From positions 1-35,779 of the forward strand of contig SHUR01000005.1 of assembly GCA_009694565.1 (NCBI GenBank): DNA of 35,779 nt, read 5' to 3'. Shown in pieces: positions 8,657 to 15,498 of the stretch. The notes beneath the pieces are model-generated. The model had not been told where the DNA came from. It saw only the letters and a list, made by a program, of their open reading frames with translations, and searched no databases. Both the position numbers and the translations under genes were made by a program. Positions within the stretch are counted from its first letter, which is position 1, and every line of letters starts with the position of its first letter. This DNA is from Ilumatobacteraceae bacterium (GTDB lineage: Bacteria > Actinomycetota > Acidimicrobiia > Acidimicrobiales > Ilumatobacteraceae).

Positions 8657-8686
8657 ACCGGAACCATAGTGGAGGGCGTTCAGCTT

Positions 8687-9118
8687 TTAGAAGTCGTAGC
8701 GGTAGACGTTTGTTTCACGAACTGCGAAGCCAAGGCGTTGATACAAGCGATTTGCAGCCTCTCGAGATGGACGTGATGTCAGCTCAACCGTAATTGCTCC
8801 ACGATGACGAGCTTCCAGAATCGCTGCTTGATTTAACGCTTCCCCAACACCGTGGCCTCGAGCCGCAGAATCAACCACAACATCTTCAATCCATGCACGT
8901 ACTCCGGTGGGAATACGAAATGTTGCAAGGGTAAGAGACCCAACAATATGTTCGTCGTGTCGCGCTATGAAGAGAACAGTCGACGGTGACGCAATGATCT
9001 CAGCTAACTGCTCTTGTGTCGGCGGCTTGTTCGAGGTTGATAGTTGCGGAACGAGACGGTTGAAGGCGTCGATCAATTCGGCATTAGCAATAGTGGCTTG
9101 TTCAACGACAACGGACAT
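8687..9118 (-). CDS. GNAT family N-acetyltransferase
   Basis: This 143-residue protein is a single GNAT domain: beta strands around VLFIARHDEHIVGSLTLATFR, the strand WIEDVVVDSAARGHGVGEAL with the acetyl-CoA pyrophosphate-binding R-G-x-G-V-G loop, and the C-terminal SRPSREAANRLYQRLGFAVRETNVYRY, where the R-x-x-A-x-x-L-Y-x-x-x-GF motif is typical. ATG 9118 is preferred over ATG 9136 because AGGTGGG lies just upstream of it. The acceptor substrate (small molecule or protein N-terminus) cannot be told. It precedes the F420-type reductase gene in the same direction. Confidence 0.9.
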   Translation of the reverse strand: MSVVVEQATIANAELIDAFNRLVPQLSTSNKPPTQEQLAEIIASPSTVLFIARHDEHIVGSLTLATFRIPTGVRAWIEDVVVDSAARGHGVGEALNQAAILEARHRGAITVELTSRPSREAANRLYQRLGFAVRETNVYRYDF

Positions 9119-9182
9119 ATACCCACCTTGCCACATTTACCCCAGTTATCGGGCGACATCGGCGAGCCGATATTCTTCACAC

Positions 9183-10073
9183 ATGTCATCAACACATATT
9201 TCGCGAGTATTGGCTGGGGTTCTTGAACCGGTTACCGGACAGGTGTATTTCTCCCCCGAGTGCCATGGCAACTACCAAAAATTGGGTTTCGAGGCGAGTC
9301 CACGAGAACTGAACGGAGTCATGGCCCCTGATGGTCCGGCGTACTTCACTAGTCGTGGATCAGTCATGGGACAGGTGCCAGGAAATGTAGTCGCTGCAGC
9401 ATTTGCAGTGTTCAAACCAGAGGTGGTGTTGCCATCTGTTGCATACGGTTGGACACTTACTGACGCAGGAACAATCTGTGCTGCACGCGATGACGGCGCA
9501 ATTGGTCAACTGCACCGCATCATCGGTGAAAATCCAGAAGGCGCATCTCGCGCGCGCTCATTACTCTCGCGTGCAACTGCAGTACTTCGTCCCGAAGGTC
9601 GCGCACTATTTGCTGGTGTGAGTTCATTAGCAATGCCAGGTTCACTCGTTGGAGATATTTGGCGACTGGGTGACATGCTGCGTGAGTATCGCGGAGACAG
9701 TCACACTGCAGCATGGATTAGCGCCGGATTCACCGCATGTGAGATTGGAGTCCTCAGTGAATTGTTCTGGGGAATGGGCATCAAGACCTACAGTCGTAGC
9801 CGAGGATGGAACGAAGCAGACTACGACGAAGCGATTGATCGCTTGTTACGAGACCGTCTTATTACAGACGATGGAACCCTCACCACAGCGGGTCGCGCCG
9901 AGCGCGAATTAGTGGAGCAAAACACCGACAAACAAATGGAATGTGTAGTGCATGCGCTTGGCTCTGATATCGACGAGTTAATTGCTATTTTGAAGCCGTG
10001 GGGAGCCTCAATTCGAGAGAAAAAGGGCTATCCAGCAGCAGGCCCGCACGATCTGGCAGAAGCAGCTAATTAG
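9183..10073 (+). CDS. SCO6745-like protein (helix-rich, MarR/SalK-like)
   Basis: The protein from ATG 9183 has 296 residues. Recognisable segments are LEPVTGQVYFSPECHGNYQKLGF (12-34), YFTSRGSVMGQVPGNVVAAAFAVFKPEVV, and a C-terminal winged-helix-like part (DYDEAIDRLLRDRLITDDGTLTTAGRAERELVEQNTD). This pattern is that of the SCO6745/SalK-like family found widely in actinobacteria, for which no biochemical role is settled. The frame is open upstream to 8907, but that part is antisense to the GNAT gene and is not coding. The PAC2 gene follows 39 nt downstream on the same strand. It could bind DNA or a small ligand; neither is shown. Confidence 0.8.
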   Translation: MSSTHISRVLAGVLEPVTGQVYFSPECHGNYQKLGFEASPRELNGVMAPDGPAYFTSRGSVMGQVPGNVVAAAFAVFKPEVVLPSVAYGWTLTDAGTICAARDDGAIGQLHRIIGENPEGASRARSLLSRATAVLRPEGRALFAGVSSLAMPGSLVGDIWRLGDMLREYRGDSHTAAWISAGFTACEIGVLSELFWGMGIKTYSRSRGWNEADYDEAIDRLLRDRLITDDGTLTTAGRAERELVEQNTDKQMECVVHALGSDIDELIAILKPWGASIREKKGYPAAGPHDLAEAAN

Positions 10074-10112
10074 TGAAATCTCCGGCGATTTTCGGCGATA
10101 GATTTTGAAGGA

Positions 10113-11021
10113 ATGACGGCTTCAGATCACGTCCGCTGGTTATCGCAACCAACACTTCGCAGCCCTGCCGTCATCGCGGCTTTTAGCGGCTGGAACGATG
10201 CTGCCGACGCCTCAAGCACTGCAGTACGCACTCTCATTGATGCATGGAACGCCGAACCTCTCGCTGAAATTGATCCAGAAGAATTCACCGACTTCGCAAC
10301 AATTCGTCCATCTGTTCGTTTGCTTGATGGAGTTACTCGCACCATTGTGTGGCCAAAGGTCAGTCTGTGGCATGCAAGTACACCTGGTGCAGACGTCATT
10401 TTGATTCTCGGACCAGAACCAAGTTTGAAATGGCGCTTATTTACTGAGCAGATTGTCAGCGTTGCTGCTCGTTTTGAGGCATCAATGGTGTTGTCGCTCG
10501 GCGCATTACTTGCTGATGTTCCTCACTCTCGCGAAGTTCGCATCATGGGCACCGCAAGTGACCAACCCACTATTGAGAGATTCGATCTGCAACGTTCGCG
10601 ATATGAAGGACCAACCGGAATAGTTGGCGTCTTGCACGATGCGTGCTCACAAGCATCTATTCCATCGGCTTCGTTGTGGGCTGCTGTGCCTGCGTATGCA
10701 TCACAAATCCCTTCGCCAAAGGCAGCAAGTGCCCTAATGGCACGCGCCGGAGAAATCATCGGCACACCTGCTCCACTTTCCGCACTGCACAACTTCGTTG
10801 TTGCGTACGACAACAAAGTCAATGAACTTATCGAAGATGACGATGACCTTCGTGAATATGTTGAACGTCTTGACTCTATGGGTGACGATATCTTCGATCA
10901 AGAAGATTCACCGCAACTTGAATTTGAATTTGGTGAAGACAATAGCGAAGAAACTGAAGATAGTGCACACTCTCTTGTCGATGAAGTCGAACAATTCCTA
11001 CGTGATCAGGGTACAAACTAA
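10113..11021 (+). CDS. PAC2 family protein with acidic C-terminal tail
   Basis: This 302-residue protein begins HVRWLSQPTLRSPAVIAAFSGWNDAADASSTAVRTL, the typical opening of actinobacterial PAC2 (proteasome-assembly-chaperone-like, COG2047) proteins, followed by GADVILILGPEPSLKWRLF and the core segment VSLGALLADVPHSREVRIMGTAS. The last 70 or so residues are very acidic (EDDDDLREYVERL, EFEFGEDNSEETEDS) and probably flexible. In actinobacteria these proteins are linked by homology to proteasome assembly, but the role is not firmly established. AAGGA directly abuts the ATG, which is too close for normal pairing with 16S rRNA. The stop abuts the stop of the convergent NUDIX gene. Confidence 0.88.
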   Translation: MTASDHVRWLSQPTLRSPAVIAAFSGWNDAADASSTAVRTLIDAWNAEPLAEIDPEEFTDFATIRPSVRLLDGVTRTIVWPKVSLWHASTPGADVILILGPEPSLKWRLFTEQIVSVAARFEASMVLSLGALLADVPHSREVRIMGTASDQPTIERFDLQRSRYEGPTGIVGVLHDACSQASIPSASLWAAVPAYASQIPSPKAASALMARAGEIIGTPAPLSALHNFVVAYDNKVNELIEDDDDLREYVERLDSMGDDIFDQEDSPQLEFEFGEDNSEETEDSAHSLVDEVEQFLRDQGTN

Positions 11022-11726
11022 TTACTTTGTATGATCGCCGCGCCACATGTGCTCGCGCGGAGCATCAAACGTTGCGGGATTAATGTCGCCAGCAATCGCT
11101 GCAAAGGCCATATCGCCCCACCATTGTGCACCGGCTGTCGGAGTTGGAAGTTCATCGGGCCCAAACCAGCCCACATCGCCTGTTTCTAAAGGATGTCCTT
11201 GTAGTTCCCCGCCAGTTGGGCGCAGATGGAACAACAGCATGTACATGCCAAACCGTGAGAAACCCATCCGCATGCCATCAACAACACCGAGCAGTTGCAA
11301 TGGCTCGGCAATAATGCCCGTTTCTTCTTCTACTTCTTTCATGGCTACTTCAGCTGGCGAATACCCAACATCGGCCCAGCCGGTGGGGTACAACCACACT
11401 CCACTGTCTTTTCGTTGCACAAGAAGAATCTTTCCTTCTTCGTTTCCAACAATTGCTCCGATTGCAACTTTCGGAGTGACGTATCCAGGAATACCCTCAC
11501 CGACTGATTCCATCCACTCTTGAACAAAATGGTCTTGTTCGCGACGCACCTCTAAAGCATCGTCTGCTGCCACTTTGATATCTGCAGCAACTTTGAGTAC
11601 TTCTTCGTATCGTTCTTTCTCGTACAAGCTTTGCGTGAAGCCCATTCCGGTGCGTGCAATGGCTGCAAGAGTTTCGCTCCATCGAATGAGATCTTTAGTG
11701 AAGTATTGCGGTTCTGCATCGCTCAT
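11022..11726 (-). CDS. NUDIX hydrolase with Nudix_N domain
   Basis: The protein from ATG 11726 has 234 residues. Residues 1-80 are helical (FTKDLIRWSETLAAIARTGMGF) as in the Nudix_N (PF12535) group, whose members hydrolyse X-linked nucleoside diphosphates such as nucleotide sugars or ADP-ribose. The NUDIX box reads GWADVGYSPAEVAMKEVEEETGI: the KEVEEETG metal-binding end is intact, but the glutamate of the G-x5-E start is tyrosine. ATG 11726 has AGGTG 6 nt upstream; GTG 11735 lies inside that site and is unlikely. It starts 29 nt after the glnD stop and is probably the last gene of that operon. Substrate unknown. Confidence 0.9.
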   Translation of the reverse strand: MSDAEPQYFTKDLIRWSETLAAIARTGMGFTQSLYEKERYEEVLKVAADIKVAADDALEVRREQDHFVQEWMESVGEGIPGYVTPKVAIGAIVGNEEGKILLVQRKDSGVWLYPTGWADVGYSPAEVAMKEVEEETGIIAEPLQLLGVVDGMRMGFSRFGMYMLLFHLRPTGGELQGHPLETGDVGWFGPDELPTPTAGAQWWGDMAFAAIAGDINPATFDAPREHMWRGDHTK

Positions 11727-11755
11727 AGATTTCACCTTACTGGGTAGAGGGGCAA

Positions 11756-14041
11756 CTACTTCTCGCTAAGGGAGTACAAAATAGCGCGAGAAATTTCATT
11801 CTTATATGCCTCATCATTTATTCGGCCACCATTCGCTTCCCGCACATAAAAGGAGTCGACGACTTCGTTTCCGAGGGTTAATACCCGGGCATGACGAATG
11901 TCGAGTCCGCAATCAGCGATTGCTTTCGTAATGCGATGCAATACTCCGACCATGTCTGGCGCTCGCACTTCGAGGAATGTGGCATTCGATGATGCAGAGT
12001 CGTCAAAACGAACTGTCGGCGCAGCAGGTGCAAGCGCAGACGTTGCACGACGAGGTCGCGCATTTGCTGCACGATCTGCAAGGCGCGAATCAAGTGCTAG
12101 TCGCCCAGAAAGCGCAAGGTGAAGATTTGTCTCAATCGGTTCCCAGTCAATGTCACCATGTTGACTTGAGACTCGAAATTCCGATGCAGCCATTCCCTGT
12201 TCATCTGAATGTGCTTCAGCGCCCAAGACATCCATGTTGTACAGCGACAGAACTCCGGCAACACGACTGAAAGTTCCGGGTTTGTCAGGGCTCACAACAG
12301 TGACACGATCTGGTTGAGTGCGGATAGCAATATCGCCAGCTGCCATAAGTTCAAGTACCGACGCATCCGGGAAAAGTCGCCACATAACTTCTGTCATATC
12401 GCCACCACCCAATACATGTCGGGCACGTTCAACCAAGAGCGCAACAAGTTCTGCTTTCCAGTCACTCCATGCCGATGGGCCTGTCGCTAACGAGTCAGCC
12501 TGCGTGAGTGCATGTAAAAGGTCAAGGACAACAGATGATTCCAAGTGTCCAGTCACCATGGTGATGGTGGCGTCATCAGACAAGTCACGCCGCGTAGCGG
12601 TATCGGCTAGTAACAAATGATGTTCAATCAGCAAGCTGATCATGCGCTGATCTGATTCAGACATACCCATCCGCGGCCCAATGTCTGCAAATAACGCGAT
12701 GCCAACTTCTGTGTGATCTCCCGGATATCCCTTACCGAGGTCATGAAACAGAGCGGCTAACACCAGCAAGTCAGGACGAACAACTCGATGCACTAATTCT
12801 GCGGCATTCGCAACGGTCTGCCACAAATGGCGGTCGACTGTGTACCGATGAAATGCGTTGCGTTGAGGCTTGCTACGAACCGACGCCCATTCAGGCAACA
12901 CGCGTACCAACAAGTTTCGCTGATCCAACGATTCAAGAACGGGAATCGCTGCTTCGCCTTCAAGCAGTAGTGCAACAAGATCGTCACTAGCGCCGGCTGG
13001 CCATGGGTCAGGCCACTCAGGAGACAACTCACCCAGCCGATTTAAGGAGGTTCGGTCAATTCGTGCTCCGAGGCGCGCAGCAGCAGTTGCGACGCGCAAC
13101 AACAACGTGGGGTCATCAGCAACATTGATTGCCTCATCAAGATGCACTTCACCATTAATGAGTTGTACTCCGGGAGCCAATGGTTGCGGAATAGGTGAAC
13201 GATCCGGCGGTGGGTCGAGTTGAGCCCATGCTTCGTCGGCAATCCAGGCCACTTCACGTCCCACTTCAGCAATTGCTGCCATCAAGTCATCGTCAGTAGC
13301 AAAGCCGGCCATCGGTGCAACAGGCGCCTGGTCTTCCAATCGCAAGATTTCATTTGCTCTACCCACATGGCGATGCAGTGCAACACGAGCCCCAAGCAGG
13401 ACCTCATTGCATCTGGCCAATTGGCCACGATCATCAGTTGACAGTTCAAGCCCGGCTTCTACCGCCCACTGCAATGCATGAATATCGCGCAAGCCACCAA
13501 GACCTTCTTTGAGGTTTGGTTCGAGCAGAAATGCAACTTCCCCATCCTTTGCGTATCGCTCAAGAATGCGCGTATGCAATTGCACCAGCCATTGACGTCC
13601 GTCTTTCTTCCAACTGGAAGAAGCTCCATGAATCAATTCGTTTCCAAGTTTCTGATTTCCAGCAATTACACGTGCGGTCACTAATGCTGTGGCTGTATCA
13701 AGATCAGAGGTGCACAACTGAATTGTCTCTTTGGGAGTACGAACAGCATGACCAAGCTTGACGCCGGCATCCCAAATTGGATACCACATCTTTGATGCGA
13801 TATCGCCAATGTTCTTTACTGATTTATGCACCAGCAAAATGTCAAGATCGCTATGCGGTGCCAGTTCATGTCGACCGTACCCACCGACAGCAATCAGAAC
13901 AATGTCGTCCCGTTTCTTTTCTGTGGCAGTGGCAGCATCAAAAATATCTGTCAACCACGCATCGGTGACATCGGATAATGCACGACACGCAGCAATACCA
14001 CCCAATGAGATGTCAGCAATAACTTCAGCACGACTCGTCAT
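11756..14041 (-). CDS. glnD: [Protein-PII] uridylyltransferase/uridylyl-removing enzyme GlnD
   Basis: GlnD modifies the PII signal protein in response to glutamine, linking nitrogen status to glutamine synthetase and ammonium uptake. The 761 residues show all four modules: a nucleotidyltransferase domain with GGYGRHELAPHSDLDILLV (53-71; Gly53-Gly54, Asp65 and Asp67), the FLLEPNLKEGLGGLRDIHAL segment (171-190), an HD phosphohydrolase domain with LAALFHDLGKGYPGDHTEVG (428-447; His433-Asp434), and two ACT domains (about 575-645, VSPDKPGTFSRVAGVLS; and about 695-755, APDMVGVLHRITKAIAD). The length suits actinobacterial GlnD. In many actinobacteria it follows amtB-glnK; here it instead follows an unknown gene, overlapping its stop by 4 nt (ATGA), with a NUDIX gene behind. 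In some actinobacteria the enzyme adenylylates PII rather than uridylylating it. Confidence 0.95.
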   Translation of the reverse strand: MTSRAEVIADISLGGIAACRALSDVTDAWLTDIFDAATATEKKRDDIVLIAVGGYGRHELAPHSDLDILLVHKSVKNIGDIASKMWYPIWDAGVKLGHAVRTPKETIQLCTSDLDTATALVTARVIAGNQKLGNELIHGASSSWKKDGRQWLVQLHTRILERYAKDGEVAFLLEPNLKEGLGGLRDIHALQWAVEAGLELSTDDRGQLARCNEVLLGARVALHRHVGRANEILRLEDQAPVAPMAGFATDDDLMAAIAEVGREVAWIADEAWAQLDPPPDRSPIPQPLAPGVQLINGEVHLDEAINVADDPTLLLRVATAAARLGARIDRTSLNRLGELSPEWPDPWPAGASDDLVALLLEGEAAIPVLESLDQRNLLVRVLPEWASVRSKPQRNAFHRYTVDRHLWQTVANAAELVHRVVRPDLLVLAALFHDLGKGYPGDHTEVGIALFADIGPRMGMSESDQRMISLLIEHHLLLADTATRRDLSDDATITMVTGHLESSVVLDLLHALTQADSLATGPSAWSDWKAELVALLVERARHVLGGGDMTEVMWRLFPDASVLELMAAGDIAIRTQPDRVTVVSPDKPGTFSRVAGVLSLYNMDVLGAEAHSDEQGMAASEFRVSSQHGDIDWEPIETNLHLALSGRLALDSRLADRAANARPRRATSALAPAAPTVRFDDSASSNATFLEVRAPDMVGVLHRITKAIADCGLDIRHARVLTLGNEVVDSFYVREANGGRINDEAYKNEISRAILYSLSEK

Positions 14042-14523
14042 GTCGGGATACTTCCATCAGCACGTCGGCGAGTCAGAATCATTGCAGCTTTCCAAGCACC
14101 CCATGAAATACCTGCTTCGTGCACCTCTTCACCTAGATCTCTCCAAGTCAATGGTCCAATGGAGTACACATCGTCAGGCATTGCTCGCAATTCATATTCA
14201 TCGCGTTGAGCAGGTGCAACACCAAATCTCTGCAAGAGTTGGGTGGCAGAAGACGTCGATGCACGAAGTACATGCAGCGGGTTCAATTGTTGAGCATCAA
14301 CATCAATAACCAATAATGCACGAAGATTCTTTTGAACGACATTGTGAGTAGTTTGCATTACCTCAGCCAACGAATATTGAAATTTGCTAGAACTCACGTC
14401 ACAACTGGGCGAAGCGATCTCTGAGACTCGAGAGGCAATCCATGCCGGAACCGAACTGATTACAGCCTGATACAGGTCATCGGCATAGGGCTCTAGTTCG
14501 CATGCTTCAGGCTGGTTGACCAT
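14038..14523 (-). CDS. Conserved hypothetical protein translationally coupled to glnD
   Basis: A soluble protein of 161 residues from ATG 14523 with no membrane segment or signal peptide. Segments that look structured are YADDLYQAVISSVPAWIASRV, NLRALLVIDVDAQQLNPLHVLR, and the C-terminal RDEYELRAMPDDVYSIGPLTWRDLGEEVHEAGISWGAWKA, which resembles conserved actinobacterial hypothetical proteins I have no function for. AAGGAGAT immediately precedes ATG 14523; the frame is open upstream to 14601, but the upstream part looks unlike the rest. Its stop overlaps the glnD start by 4 nt, so translation of the two is probably coupled. A link to nitrogen regulation is guilt by association only. Confidence 0.7.
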   Translation of the reverse strand: MVNQPEACELEPYADDLYQAVISSVPAWIASRVSEIASPSCDVSSSKFQYSLAEVMQTTHNVVQKNLRALLVIDVDAQQLNPLHVLRASTSSATQLLQRFGVAPAQRDEYELRAMPDDVYSIGPLTWRDLGEEVHEAGISWGAWKAAMILTRRRADGSIPT

Positions 14524-14619
14524 ATCTCCTTGGAGTGTATGGAACCAGAACAAGCCACACCTCACGCGAAACAAAGTTGCAACAATTACCTCGGCCTCCA
14601 CAGCGACTAAACATGAGAC

Positions 14620-15432
14620 ATGACACAGGCATTGGTATTAGCGGGCGGCGGTGTCACGGGTGTCGCGTGGGAAACGGGAGTTCTCTTGGGATTGCGTGAT
14701 GCGGGACATGACATCATCGGCCACCTTGACCTCGTGGTGGGCACTTCAGCTGGTTCCACAGTGGGTGCCCAGATACTTTCTGGCACAGACCTTGCTCTAC
14801 TCTTCGCACGACAGACCGCTGACAAGCACAATGAAATTTCTCCACAACTTGATTTGGATGCATTAGCAACCATCTTCGGTGAAATGGCTTTAGGTGGAAC
14901 AACAACTGATGAACAACGCAGCCGAGTAGGAGAACTTGCCCTAGGTTCAACAACAGTTGATGAAGCAACGCGACGAGGTGTCATCGAAAAAAGACTGCCA
15001 TCTCATGAATGGCCAACTACCCCATTGATACTTACTGCAATTGATGCGGTGACCGGAGAATTCGTGACATGGGACAAGGACAGTGGCGTCTCACTTGTTG
15101 ATGCTGTGACTTCAAGTTGTGCAGTGCCGAGCGTGTGGCCGTGTGTCACCATCAACAAACGTCGTTACTACGACGGCGGATTACGAAACACTGCAAATGC
15201 ATATTTGGCAACTGGATACACGGATGTCATTGTGATTGCACCAATGACCAGCGGACCCTCTCCCATAGTTAACGTCGAACTTGATGACCTCAGAGCCTCT
15301 GGAAGCACGCTTCGTATCGTCGTTGCCGACGCTGAAGCAGTTGAGGCAATGGGACCAAACTCACTTGACCCTGGCTTTCGTCGTGTTGCGGCAGAACACG
15401 GACGCAGACAAGGTCGAATCGCTACATTCTGA
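14620..15432 (+). CDS. Patatin-like phospholipase family protein
   Basis: This 270-residue serine hydrolase has the three patatin marks: the glycine-rich oxyanion segment LAGGGVTGVAWETG (7-20), the nucleophile elbow GTSAGS with Ser43, and the catalytic Asp185 in YYDGGLRN, giving a Ser-Asp dyad. The family cleaves acyl ester bonds of phospholipids or neutral lipids. There is no signal peptide or membrane segment, so it should act in the cytoplasm or at the inner membrane face. It is divergent from the hypothetical-glnD operon and lies ahead of the sulfatase gene, 66 bp away. Substrate is not predictable. Confidence 0.92.
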   Translation: MTQALVLAGGGVTGVAWETGVLLGLRDAGHDIIGHLDLVVGTSAGSTVGAQILSGTDLALLFARQTADKHNEISPQLDLDALATIFGEMALGGTTTDEQRSRVGELALGSTTVDEATRRGVIEKRLPSHEWPTTPLILTAIDAVTGEFVTWDKDSGVSLVDAVTSSCAVPSVWPCVTINKRRYYDGGLRNTANAYLATGYTDVIVIAPMTSGPSPIVNVELDDLRASGSTLRIVVADAEAVEAMGPNSLDPGFRRVAAEHGRRQGRIATF

Positions 15433-15498
15433 ACGCACCTCATATTCCTAGGGAATTGGCAATATCACTAGAATTGTCACACCACCTATGGAGGTTTT

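Noticed and set aside
8907-9182. Upstream extension of the SCO6745-like frame
   Set aside because: It is antisense to the GNAT gene, whose motifs are clear, and has no family-like sequence; ATG 9183 begins the recognisable protein.
13758-14309. A 183-codon plus-strand frame opposite glnD
   Set aside because: Antisense to the conserved nucleotidyltransferase domain of GlnD and without any recognisable domain.
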